This document shows, piece by piece, positions 27,655-40,300 of a DNA stretch of 64,000 nucleotides. The notes under the pieces are model-generated. The model did no database searches. It was not told the origin of the DNA and saw nothing but the letters and a program-made list of their open reading frames with translations. Source of the DNA: Styela clava (Eukaryota; Chordata; Ascidiacea; Stolidobranchia; Styelidae); contig NC_135250.1 in assembly GCF_964204865.1 (NCBI RefSeq), forward strand, positions 10,788,001-10,852,000, written 5' to 3'. Position numbers and translations under genes: made by a program. How positions within the stretch are numbered: position 1 is the stretch's first letter; each line of letters begins with the position of its first letter.

Positions 27655-28790
27655 TTATTCCTGTTTGAGTTGCTGAATATCCTCTTCGATACTTTGACCT
27701 TGTTCAAACTTCTTTCCACATTCGATCATAAAGCCGACTCCATCCACAACCATTTGTACAAGTTCCACTTCAGAAAATCCGAGACTACCAGGATTCGAAA
27801 TATCAAAAGTACCTCTTTCAGCTACAGTGTCAACGCCGCCTGTACCACGCTTTTGGAAACGTAGTATCTCGAGAACTTCGGTTGTTGAGAAAACAGTGGA
27901 ATCTTCAAGTGAACTCCTGTGCCCAAATTACTTGGACAAGTAAGAATGAAACCGAGATGTTTTTTTCACATGTATTCGTGTCCAAGATCTTTCATATGTT
28001 TTTCAATCTCTAAGTATATATTGATGAACGATATCGTAAGCCAACTTACATCTCCTAGTCCTCGACATCATCGAGTAAAGACTTCTTTCATGTTTCCACC
28101 TTTCTGCATTAAAATCACTCTGGGATGATCTTCCTCAATCTCCCAGACAGGAAAGTGCGTACATTTGTTTAATTTTAATTTTGAGTTTATAGAAAAGTGC
28201 ACTATTTACCATATTCCTCTTTCATCAGGCCAATCGCATGCTATTCCGTCGGAGAGTAACAATGGAGAAACAGGTTTATCAAAAAGAAAAAGATTATAAA
28301 TTACCTAATTGCTCTTGATCTTCATTTGTCATCTTCGCAAGAAGATAATAGTTTTTAGTTCGAGTTTTACAAGATCTAAAATTGGATAAACATCGCTTTC
28401 ATTGACTGCATATTTGAAAATTTAATTCACAGTAGGACATGGATTTTACCTTTACAAGATACTTCTTCCACTTTTCTTCTTTCTGCACGACTCAATGTGA
28501 AGGATGACATATTCCTCTGATACTTCTTCCAGTTCGTACACGAGATGAAATAAAATGAAGAGTATTGACGTACTTTGAAAAGTCAAACAATAATCAGTAA
28601 TGAGTGTTTTACCTGGATAATCGACTCCAGTTTGGATTACATTATTGATACCGAATCCGTTCGAAGTTTGACGAGATCTCATTGTCTTGTAAATAACTGC
28701 AGTCAAGCATTTTTCCATGTGATTATTATGCTTTGATAAATCAGGAAACTCCTATTCTGCTGTGTACTTAGTAGTGTTTGTGTTCGGCAT
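27655..28790 (-). pseudogene. Creatine kinase pseudogene
   Basis: The minus strand carries a creatine kinase (ATP:guanido phosphotransferase) relic in the correct order. From ATG at 28790 come EFPDLSKHNNHMEK and NVIQTGVDYPG, ending at a good GT donor (28611-28612). Next are SSRVRTGRSIRG (about 28556-28525), NYYLLAKMTNEDQ (about 28350), [13 protein letters not shown] (about 28290-28250), [20 protein letters not shown] (about 28135-28085), the active-site Cys block [10 protein letters not shown] (about 27940) and a full C-terminus ending at TAA 27655-27657. Lesions: TAG at 28752-28754, loss of most of the exon after VDYPG, a frameshift near 28305, TGA at 28068-28070, TGA at 27966-27968 replacing a Trp, loss of the LRAG residues after GTG, and a frameshift near 27865. 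Intron remnants with GT...AG ends survive, so it arose by gene duplication rather than reverse transcription. Confidence 0.92.
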
Positions 28791-28993
28791 TTTACTTCAA
28801 TGTTGTTGGCGAGCTGAGAACGATTGATCGCTGGAACCATGTACGCCAGTTTTCCGGCTTGCCCGAGATCGTTGATCATCCGACAGGAAAATCCTCGTGT
28901 CAGAAGCAATCAACTTTATGCTCCCATATATCACGGACCACTGACAATAAGTATTTAATAAGTTTTATACCGCATGAAAATCGGTCATTGGGC

Positions 28994-29760
28994 CGGCCAT
29001 TCTAATTTTATCGGCAAATATGTGTAATATTCCGTAGCAGATTGCGTCGCTACGTCAACTTGAAGTTAACAACAACGTATTGCTTCGTCTCGTTTTAGTT
29101 ATGCACCATTTTACCTACTTTACGCAAATGCAACAGACAATATTTATATTCGCAAGTACGCTACGCAGACATATTATTATTTAAATATCCGTGTGATATA
29201 ATTAATTAACCCGATGTTACGCATTCAAGGCACATGCTTTTGGAATTGATTGTCAGCGCAAGCCCCATAAATTTGTTGCATCACGTACAAGATATGAACC
29301 AGATCGGACCATGTTCTCCGCTACTGTCATTCGAACCTTCATTATCTGAAGGATAAAGTTTGCCTACTAAATCTTCGTGTGAGACCGAAATATGTGGAAT
29401 ATATATGTAGTGTGTTTCTGGCCCCAGCATTTGATTTGATGATCAAGCAACTACTCACTTTTTGTTGATATATATCTGCATAAATATTGGTGAGCACCAC
29501 AGCCATTTTCGTGAGAAATTTTTTGTTTGTTTAAACATTACAGTATTCATTTTGCGCATTCCGTTTCTCAAAGTTGACAAGATAAACAGAGTTAAAATTG
29601 TATCGAAACTTTGAGACTTACTTCCGGCTGAGAACGTGATCACAAGCTATTCCGTATTTGTTATCTTAGGCACTTTGCCACGCAATAGGCTATGTCTCGA
29701 CTGTGCGTAACAACATCTTCGCGACGCAAGTCATTTGATACTCATTTGCATAACTACGTA
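28994..29760 (+). repeat. Duplicated unit, copy 2, beside the creatine kinase relic
   Basis: Partner of 13772-14425 in the same orientation. It begins about 200 bp beyond the creatine kinase start codon, where the promoter region of that gene would have been. The outer parts are clearly alike and the centre is diverged. Confidence 0.75.
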
Positions 29761-30806
29761 ATCAGTACGTCCTGGCCGCTTATCGAACTCGATCATTCGA
29801 GAGGAGAATGCATAATTGCATATTTCATTAACGCATCATGCAAATGTTTTTTCAACTTGGCTGAAAGGGCAAACAAAATACGCAAGAACGTGTCGCTGCA
29901 GGAAGCCTTGTCATAAACGGTAACAAACATAATCACGTTCCTAAATGCTGACTAACCGAATGTCATACCAAGCAGAATCGCCACTCTTTCTTACTGCAAT
30001 TTTCATACTACCGATGTTTTTGTTGTATATGAGATCAAATAAAATTTACTGCCACCAGTTTGAAAAATAATATTGCTTGTATATATTACTGATTTTAGAT
30101 TGTGAGTGACACAGTTGGTTATGATTTGCATAAACGGGCCTATGAACTTCTCCATTGTTGGCTTTCGTTTGGTAAAAAACGGGCTGCTCAGCTTAGATCA
30201 GGCCTGCACAAATCAAAACAAAGTACCGCAATAAAAAAAAAAAATAGTTCACAGACCAAAAGATATCGTGAATACAGTATGATATAAATAAAGGTTAGCG
30301 AACCTTTTTTATTCAACGGGTCAAAAATGATATTTTTATGTTTGAGCAGAAACTGTGTGGGTCATAGATATTTAAACAAACGTCCGCATCAATGAGAAAC
30401 TTGCTGTTGCATCTTCTTCTCAATCCTTCGTTGGTATTTTGCGTTTTGAACTTTACACATGTGGCACTTATATATACCGGGATTGAGGCGATATCATGTA
30501 CTGGGTCTATGTAATTCATGTGTGACAACACGGTCTCGCCTACATATAATTTATCGAAAATTGTTTATAATGTTATGGCAAATCTTCTCATGGTCTCTTA
30601 GAAGTTTGGAAGGGAATTCTATTCTGAGGTAATTAGGAGAAACAGGGAAGTGTTCAATAGAATTACGTAAAATACTATATAATTATTAATAGAAATAAAA
30701 AAAATCTGACGTATTCTTGTTTGCTCTTGTGGAAATATAGTATAACATTAAAATTACAAAGGTATTAAAATAATTTCCAATTAAAAACCTCTTTCATACT
30801 GTTACT
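29761..30806. other. No gene recognised
   Basis: A 61-codon open frame at 30102-30287 follows a TTTTAG that could act as a 3' splice site, but its Lys-rich product has no family I can name. Nothing else was recognised. Confidence 0.35.
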
Positions 30807-30814
30807 ATCTAATC

Positions 30815-31491
30815 CAGAGTTCAATCTTTTTGGACGAAGGGCCACATTCAGTTTACGAATCATTGCGCGGGCCATTTGACATGGTAGTTATGTTCTAGTT
30901 TTCACTACCCGACTACAAATCAATGAAAAAACAAACAAAGCACCTACATCATAAAAAGAATGGAAATACGAAGATACAGTAAAGTCAAAAGTTTCAACCA
31001 CACATAGATTTTTCAATGGGAATTATGGCACTGTGTTTATCCAATAAGTTTGTCAATAGTAGGTGCAGTGGACGATGTAGCAATGCGGAGCGGATTTTTC
31101 ACGTGGCTGTCAGAAATTAGTATCTCATGGGGGATTTTACATGGTTCATCCATGAAAAAACTGCTCCTAGAAATAAATGCTGTCAAATATTGAGGTCATA
31201 AAACTGCTTCTTCAAGCTTCACAGAAAAAAAAACAGGAAAACAGATTGAAATACATGGCAGACGATAAAAATAAATTCAAACATGTCACACTAGCAAAAG
31301 TAGCAATAACGACCACAAATGCACATAAAAAATGCTTTCGATAGATAGGTGGTGCTTCTCGCGCGTTTGAACGACAATTTTTTTATTAGAGGTTTCAATA
31401 ATGGCTCAGATTTGTGAAAGACATTTGGTTTCGAATCATACCGCGCGGGCCACTCGGAAACCTTCGGCGGGCCACGGGTTGGACGACCCTG
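30815..31491. mobile_element. hAT-family element (677 bp) with perfect 8-bp TSD
   Basis: The left end is CAGAGTTCAATCTTTTTGGA and the right end, read inverted, is CAGGGTCGTCCAACCCGTGG. ATCTAATC is duplicated at 30807-30814 and 31492-31499. GC-rich subterminal GGGCCAC/GCGGGCC blocks lie at both ends. No transposase frame is present. Confidence 0.85.
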
Positions 31492-31499
31492 ATCTAATC

Positions 31500-32108
31500 T
31501 AAATCAATACTTTTTTACGACAATTTAAATTATTGATTGTGTGAAGGTGATAGTACCGCAGTTTCTCTGCGTATAAAATTTGAAATTCCTTTTATTCTAC
31601 ACGTTAAACCGGTTAGTTATTACTTTAATTGTATAACAAAGTGTTACAAATGTTCAATATTACCCTTCCCTTCGGTTTATTTATTGACCGTTATTTTCAA
31701 TTTCATTCTGAGAAAAGTCGTCTCGAAATGGTTTATATGCACGGTATGGACGGGTTAACTTTTTGCGTTCCACAAAAACCTATTTAGTCAACGCATGGCC
31801 TGAAAGTTAAAATTTATTATGCTGTATTTCACATTTCACAAGCCAATGAAGCAGATAATCACTAAAGAAAAAATGACGGAATAGGAACAACGAAACCATT
31901 GCTAACGAAGATGTTCTCAAGTTTATAGGACACGGAGGAGAGTTACCCACAGAATAAATCCTCGAAGTTTTGAACCGACATGCACACATGCGACGCCTCA
32001 GTTAATCGAATGATTTTATGCAATTATAGCCTACCATTCGATATTTCAATATTTGCAAACGTTCATTACAATATCAAATATATAATTTGAGCTAAAGATA
32101 CAAGTTTT
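31500..32108. other. No gene recognised
   Basis: Open frames at 31537-31758 (plus) and 31807-31989 (minus) have no recognisable domain. Confidence 0.35.
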
Positions 32109-32116
32109 CATTAGCG

Positions 32117-32950
32117 CAACGGTTCCCAAACTATGGGTCGCGACCCACCAGTGGGTCGCAAAAGAAATCTTAGTGGGTCGTGAAAAGATGTAGAAAGCTT
32201 TGATTAATTATACTGGTTATTAGGATCGGTGGCGACTCGAATACGTAAATCTTCAAAAAAAGAAACTAAATCGAATTTAAATTCTAATTTGTGAAAGTTT
32301 CCTTTTCACGATTTCAAAAGAACAATTTTCTACACTAAGAATGACCATGTGGTTTTTTTACGCATAGCAGTTTTGTACAATGTACAGAACTTCTTACCGT
32401 GTTTCCCCGAAATTTAGTTAGGATTTAGAGTTATTTCCTTTTAAAGAATATGATTTTTTGTTTTGAAAGAGGTCTTCCGTGTTCATTTATCAAATATAAA
32501 ATCACATTGTTGAAAATCACGAGATTTTTTAATAAACATTATATAAAAACCGACATCCATTGATTTTATTTGTATGGTATTTCCCGGAGCGTATATATAA
32601 TATATACCACTATTTCCTATACAAAAATCAAGTTGCAAATATCATAATTGTGATTGTGACATCACACAATCTTGAATAGTGGTGTGATCTTCACCTTACC
32701 TCAGGTCATTGAACCTTTCCTCTCCCACACATTTTAAATTTATTTTAAGGGTAGGGTTTAAGTAAAATCATTTTTAAAATTTAAATTAGGTCTCATTTTC
32801 AGGCCGGGTCTTATTTTCGAGGAAACACGGTAGTTTTGCGATGATTAGCCATTGCTGTGTTCTGTGTTATGTCATAAAAAGTTAAATGGGTCGCCATTAG
32901 CTGTGGTAATAAATAGTGCGTCGCAACTCTAAAAAGTTTGGGAACCACTG
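32117..32950. mobile_element. hAT-family element (834 bp) with perfect 8-bp TSD and a nested insertion
   Basis: The ends are CAACGGTTCCCAAACT at the left and, inverted, CAGTGGTTCCCAAACT at the right. CATTAGCG is duplicated at 32109-32116 and 32951-32958. Subterminal GGGTCGCGACCC and GGGTCGC motifs lie at the two ends. About half its length is a second element at 32397-32830. Confidence 0.9.
32397..32830. mobile_element. TA-flanked MITE (Tc1/mariner-like) nested in a hAT
   Basis: The left end is CCGTGTTTCCCCGAAA and the right end, inverted, is CCGTGTTTCCTCGAAAATAA. A TA dinucleotide flanks both sides (32395-32396 and 32831-32832). The 434-bp length and lack of a frame indicate a non-autonomous element. 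The termini resemble those of the MITE at 60575-61226 (CCGTATTTCCCGGCTAATAA). Confidence 0.82.
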
Positions 32951-32958
32951 CATTAGCG

Positions 32959-34316
32959 TATTGATGATGCAGCCGAGTCACTTTTAGACAATTAAAAGAG
33001 CGACAGAAAAATAACCAACGCAAAATATTGAAAATATGTGCACTGCGAAGTGCGAACTATTAATATTTTTGAGCTGATAGACATTTTCATAGTTATACAG
33101 TATTTAAATTCGAATTCATATAATTTTATCCCGAACTCTTCTTTGTATAGCGGATTTTTCTGGATGTCTTGCTTAGAGGAGGAAATTTGTACTAACAGGG
33201 AATGAGATGTATGACCTCAGTGACAGCAAAGGTAATTTAAATATTTCACCATTTTTACGTTTTGTGAATGTGAAGATTAATAAAAGCAGAAGATACGCGC
33301 ATACTATTTGTACACAACAGTTTGGTAAGCTACAGTGCTTTTATACTTTTTTTTTAATTTTGAAATCGATGCTATGATAAAAATGAATACTTGCGAACAG
33401 TATTCCCTTTAAGAAAATTTTACACTGAACAAATGTTTGTTCTACCGTGCATGAATATTTTAAGGCTGAGCAGAGTCTTAAATGATTTACAAATTATGTG
33501 AAATATTGCAATAATATAATCAGAATGCACTGACATTGTAGGCTTAAAATAGCCCGCTCCAGAAGATTTCAGACAGACAATTCAGACAAATCAAGGTACT
33601 TTGACGTAACAGACACGTATGTGACATCACAATGCGCAGTGGCAAGCAAACTACATATGAAACGTGGACGGGCATTGTAGCTAGGCGTTAGGAAATATAA
33701 GTCGAAGCCACGATTTGGAAGCATGTTGCAAGTGCGCGATAATGAAATTTCAACTGCGCAAGTGGTCTGCTGTCACTGCGCAATAGCGAAGTTGCGCAAC
33801 TTAGAGGGAACCTTGCTAGCAAATACACCGATAGTATATTGAAAATTTCACATTTGATTTGAAACAACATTAATTTCCAAAATTTTGTGGTTCAAGTACA
33901 CAAACATCATTATGCAATCATGGAGCAAATGCAACTGAACGGTATTAGGTAAATTTTCCATTTCAAACTATCGAGCCATCAGCAAATACTCTTTTTCCAT
34001 ACTCGGAATCTATGTTTCGCTCATATTGTGAGTCTGAGAACTGCAGATTGCGCTGAATAATCACATACTTGTTATGTGAAAACGTGGCTGAGGTATATTT
34101 TCGCATTAGCGTCGGGGGCTTTGAACAAAAGATCCCATCTTCACCCGTGAATATTTGCACCTGCATACATTAGCACCTACAGTCATGCTCGCTCGCGAAT
34201 AACTGTGTTTCAGACAACCTTGGCTTTATCCACATTTATTGAGAAATAAATTTTGCACAAAATCCCCAAATTCGATGATTTAAGCTAAGCCAACACTTGA
34301 ATTAACAATTTGGAAA
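32959..34316. other. 3' flank of the methyltransferase gene; no other gene recognised
   Basis: There are short open frames only (33688-33870 and 33963-34166, both minus), neither with a recognisable domain. The 3' UTR of the methyltransferase gene should lie here. Confidence 0.35.
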
Positions 34317-37300
34317 TTATATTTTTTTGTAAATATACAACACCGCCTTCATGACATCGCCGGTTTCTTTGCTCTTAGCTCGGTAAAACACCATATCTTT
34401 AACTTCAATCTCAACCAACTGCCCGGATCGTACGAGCTTCTCCACAACATTATTCAATTTAATAATGAATTCTTTGTTTGCGTCTGTTTTTCGGGTGTTG
34501 AAAATCAAAATACCTCCATGTTTCAAGCAACGGGTAATATTCTAAAATGAGTGAACAACTGTGTTTATTTCAAATGCAAGTTTATGTTAGCTAGGATTGG
34601 AGTTGCCCTCACCAATAAATTACTACAAATAAAATCTTAAATATTCGATATTTTTTCAAGCATGCATATGGATCGTCACGCTAATAACCGAATTGCGTAA
34701 GTCATTTTTAGAAGTTTTGAGAAAAACGTAAAAAACTTCCTAATGATATTGTTATGCCATTGAAAGTCAATAATTTGCCATGGTTCAGTTTTTTGATCGT
34801 AGCCGGATTTAAGTTAATTTGTATGACGTAGTTAAGTGACGTAATAATAGCGCACTGTGACTTAAGCAAAAATGTGTCTATGACTTAGGGACATACGCAA
34901 TTTTGCAACTTTACTATATGCACCAGTCCTGAAAACTAAACATTCTAAAAACGAATGTAATTCTCAGGATCTACAATGTCTAATCTCCAAAATAGCTAAT
35001 CAGTTTCAATTACATTATTTTTTATGTTCAAAAATTTATATTTTATCAATATCACGTTCTGCACACCCACCGAAATAGGACTAAGATTAAATATGAAGAA
35101 TAAAACAGCATTGCACCCAATATAAAAGCCAACCAAGGTGAATTGGACTCTGGCAGTGAATATCACAAGTGCACGCCTTCCTATACTGTAGTATAAATTC
35201 AAATTAATACGCGCTAGCTAGAATCCGAGATGCAAAAACTCGAAAATACTTCGCCGAGGTTATTTTGCCTTTGTGACGTCACAATAGTCATGCGGTAACA
35301 ATGATAATTCATTATGACGGCATTACATAAATACCTATTTTATATAAAAAAAAATCAAAATCGCCAAAAATGACCTACGCAATTCGGTTATTAGCGTGAC
35401 GATATACAACTTATCTACATCAAACTCAAAACAACAAAAAAACAGTTTTCGATATTGCTATATGAAACTCTGATTTGCACAGAAAAATCAGTCATATTTA
35501 AATGTAAGGATTTGAAATATATCGACAGTAGAATTTTAAATATTAAATATATCAGATAAATATCAATAAAAAGTGTAGTTTAGGTAGAATATGTGCGCTT
35601 CGTGATGGGCAATCTCCCTAGCGACAAGAATTTGTGACATTATTTTAATACAATTAATACTTTACTGGAATACATCCTTCCTCCAAGTGATTTGCCCCAA
35701 AGGCCCCACCGCAAGTAACAGTATCATATGCCCCTTGTTCAACTGAAATCAAAGTGTCCGGTGATATTTTGAAGCAAATATGTTTTCTGTATTAAATTTG
35801 TGACAAATTAACTAAATAAAATTGATTGAACACGATTGATTCGATATGAGGGTGATGGACACGGTGACTTCGCAGTTAAATTGATACACTTAGCTGTGTG
35901 TGTTGACATCACAGATTGTACATATTTGGGTTCCAATCCAGTGTCCACCACCTCACAAGAAGAGAAATGTATTGGGTTGGCAAAGCTAAACAGGAAATAA
36001 ATCACACCTCCCCAAAAATATTAGCTTTTGGCAAAGTATCCTGTTTGGGGCGGAAGGCGCAAATTACCGTCGCTTATACAACAAGAGAGCGATGCTCAAA
36101 TATATGGACACAGAGTAGTACGCGCATACAGTCTTTCACAATATCCTACCGGTATCCGCAGTGTTCACGGCTTCGCTCGACCAGGGCATCGAAATCGCCA
36201 ATAACAGCGATATGTTGTATTGTGATGACGCCATCGCCACAAAAACGAATCTGTTAGCGCCCTCAGAATTTTTTTGAAATAATAAAAAGTATTAGTTTTC
36301 TGGCGAAAAATCAATCTTCTAAGCACTGAAAACTTCAAAGCAATGGGGTTCCAGTAATTACAGAGAAAAGCGACTTTCAAAAAATGACAGAAAGTAGAAT
36401 TTTAACAAGACCATAAATACAAAATGATGATCCATATGTCCACTCCGTGTCCAAAAAACGGCATATGTTCACATCTGTTATAACTTACAATGGCTTTACT
36501 TTCATTTATATTAACTCAGTGGTTCTCGGACTGTGGTACGCGAACCACTAGTAGTACCAGCTTTGAATTATTACAACAATTTTGAGTTGGCTAAAATATG
36601 ACGCCGACTTGTTCTCTTCTGTGTATATTCGCTGAACAGCAATTCCATAAATGTCACGGAGTGACATTTCACACATTTAACCAATTCTACTATATCAAGG
36701 TCTTGGTGGTTTGCTATTTTTAGAATGCCAATTGGTAGCAGTAACACTGATGTATTTACCATAATTCACTTTTCACTTTCAACCAAATATTTTTCAAACG
36801 ACGAGACCAAACAAGTGATGTCACGGAGTGACAAAAAGTTGAATCAACCAAATTTCGTCAAAAGCTTCATGACATATCAATTTTAATAATTTGTCTCTGT
36901 ATTCTAGAGATATTAATCTCTACATTTATGCAAAATTTATTGTACAACAAACATTTTTCAGGAAGCAGCCCAATTATACGGCCCAACTAGTCGCATGTCA
37001 TTCCGTGACGTCACGGAGTGACAAAAATTCCTTATCATTAAAATGGTATTAAGAATGTTGAACAATTAGTTGTATTAGGTCAAAATTGGTTATTTGTTTG
37101 AAATTACAAAACATTTAAGCAAGAAATTGGGAAAACATGATATATTTTTGTCGTTCTGCTTGTGTCTCCCTCATATTATTAATATGCTAAACGAGTGCAC
37201 TAACTTTAATAATCTATATAGTTAAGTGAAAAGCTATGTTGCACAGACAACATGAAACAAACATGACTATTCCACTCCTATATATCTGGAATCTTATTGC

Positions 37301-40300
37301 AGTGACTTGAAAAAGAATGGGCAATTCAAAATACAGAATCTGGAGGATCTGTTAATGCAATTCAGTTTAAGAATCTTTGCACCATGCGACGATTTTTGTT
37401 ATTTGGATATCTAATTTATTATTATTAATTTAAGAAAAGCATTTTCTTTTGCGTTGAAGTCTCTCTTGTTAGGTACTTGCATCTGCTTGCAAAGCACACA
37501 TAGAAGCAGTAGGCCCCAAACACAGTATTCTTAGTCTGCATATTCAGAACAAGAAGACAGTGATAAATCATAAATATGTCCCTGCGAAAACTCGTTATTG
37601 CATCATTTTTGCTTTTTCCAGCTTTATGATATAGCTGGCACGTAAAAATAATTATTGTTGACAATGAATGATGCACTGGCGTTTTCTAATTGGAAGTATC
37701 TTCAATTTTTGACAAACATATCATATTTTTTTTACATTTCACGATATTTTTAGCATCCTATGAGTTAACCCGATAAATGGATATAAACCAAAATCCAGAT
37801 GTCGATGTTAAAACTTGAGATTTAATATTGTTTGTGAATTATTTGAATTCACATACGTCTTTTACAAAAATGTCGAATTATATTGCAAAACAATGCATTT
37901 TGCCATATTTATTCTGCCATTCCAACAGATTACATATTTTTTCAATTGCAGTCTACAATAAGTTCGTTTATATTGTTCAAAACCGGCACATTTTAGGTCA
38001 AATATTTTGGTCATCGATAGTTTTAAAAAAGTTGCCATTGCCATTCAATCAGATCATTCAAGTTTCATTGTGGGTAAGATCCAAAGTAAGTAGAGGGCAA
38101 AACGAAAGAATTTGCAGTTCAAACCCAATATTCGCGTACAGAAAAATATTATTTTCAAAAAATGGCATACTTATGTCACTCCATGACGTCACGGAGTGAC
38201 GAGATCTCTTGAAGTGCTGCGAAAGAACAACAAGCAACTATCAACTGCCAAATTGGTAAATTATTGGGCCCTACCCCCAAAGTGACGTCTCAGTTTTTGA
38301 GGCAAATAGTTATTGAAATATATCAGATAATTAAAATGAAGTTGAAAAATTGTCACGTAGTGACGCGTCACGGAGTGACAACACAAGGCAAATTCTCATA
38401 AGCTCTGTTTAGCCAGTGTTGCCAATAGTGCACAGTGCAATATTTGGTGACCGTACATTTGAACCCATGTACATTTGAACCCATGCGTATATCCACGGGT
38501 TCAATCCATATGCGGGTGCTAAAACCCATGGGTTAGGGTTAGTATGGGTTTAACTATCCGTGAAACAAAAAAAATCCATAGGTGCAATAGCATACAGGTG
38601 CAATTGTCATGGGTTCAAATGTACGTGGGTTCAAATGTAATGGAACCGCAATATTTATATTAAGCACAGATATCAGAGGTAAAACCTAACACATACTTTG
38701 GTTGAACAAATACATTTTAAGGTAACATAAATAGCATGAGAGTTTATGTTACAAAACTGAAGAAAATTAGGCAGAAAATCATCAATTATTCCACTGAAGA
38801 AAAAACAATTATTTTGAGCCGTAAATGTACCTTCTCGTGCGATTTTGAAAACTTCAAGATATGTCCTACACTTCCTGCAGTTTAATATTTCAATTAGGCA
38901 AGATATAATTTTTACCAAATTTTCAACTAATTTATGGAATTGCTGTGAACGGGTTTATAGCACTACCAGTCCTTGTCTTTGCGGATCGCCCTCGCCCGCT
39001 ACTGCCCACCTAAAACGAAACGAGGCCTGCAGGTTTTCGCTGGATTTGTGTGTTAAGATACGTACAATGCATGGTGACCGTACATTTGAACCAACGTACA
39101 TTTGAACCCATGTGTATATCCGCGGGTTCAATCTATATGCGGGTGCTAAAACCCATGGGTTAGGTTTGGTATGGGTTCAAATATTCGTATAACAAAAAAA
39201 AATCCATAGGTGCAATAACATGCAGGTGCAATTGCCATGGGTTCAAATGTACGTGGGTTCAAATGTAATGGAACCACAATGCATATGTCTTGAGAAATCG
39301 GCAACGAAGGGGCCGGAGCGTTCGACTCGTGGTGAGATAACCTGATAGCGTCTTGATACATCATACAGATGTTACTATTGCTACCTGATGTATGTGTTGG
39401 CCGATGGGCATAATCTTAAACTTTAATGCTAATTAATTTCGAGACTAAGTAGGCAGTTCGTGCTAGCAGCTAGCCCCGATCAAAGCGGATGAGTTTGACG
39501 AATTTACTGGTGGCGATAATTGGAGTTTTTCAACTCAGACGGTAGACCACGCCCATTCTCTCGCACGCAATTAACACGTTGTTACTTTATATCAGCGTTT
39601 CCCAAACTGTGTTCCGCGAGCATCTTCGAAGTCAGTAGCGTAGCCAGGGGGTGGTTTTGCGGGTCGAACCCCAGTTAGTCCGCTTTAGACCGACGGTATC
39701 GAACGGCCAGTTGGGCGACAACTTTGCGTTCCATAGGAACACTTTGAACAGGAGCGTAGCCAAAAATTTTGAAAGGGGGGGGGGGGGTTCTGAAATTTTT
39801 ATTTGCCAAATTAGATCGGACAGCTAGCGGGTCCCATCGAACGCTGGAATACGCGTGTTTTTATTAGATTTTTATTTTTTCATTTTCTTTACATTTCAAA
39901 AGTGGCATTTTCGTTAGCCGCCGACCTAGATTTTTGTTTTGGCTGTTAAGTTCATGATCAAGCATTTCCAGCAATCCTTTTGGTTTTGCTAAGGCAAACA
40001 AGTAAGGCTGAAGAATGAAGGATAAAAGTCAACACTTCTTTCGCCATCTATGCATGGTTTTACTTTAAAATGTTGAAAAAATTCCTCATTTTTGCTATAC
40101 TCTATTTAGTAAATAAATGAGCTGCATATCTGCAGCTCGCGAAATTGCGGCAAGTACTTCTATCTCTATTAGACGTAACATTAGAGGCAAACACTACGTA
40201 ATGGGAAGTAAACGACAGAGAATGGTAAACTGAAGGAATTGATTCATATAAACAGCATTCTGTTAGTTTTCGAGGCGCATTTGGCAACTCGCCACGAGAA

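Noticed and set aside
35272..35285. TTGTGACGTCACAA palindrome as another member of the GTCAC cluster
   Set aside because: It lacks the GGA/TCC centre and the 13-bp structure, and it lies inside the unrelated MITE at 34672-35403.
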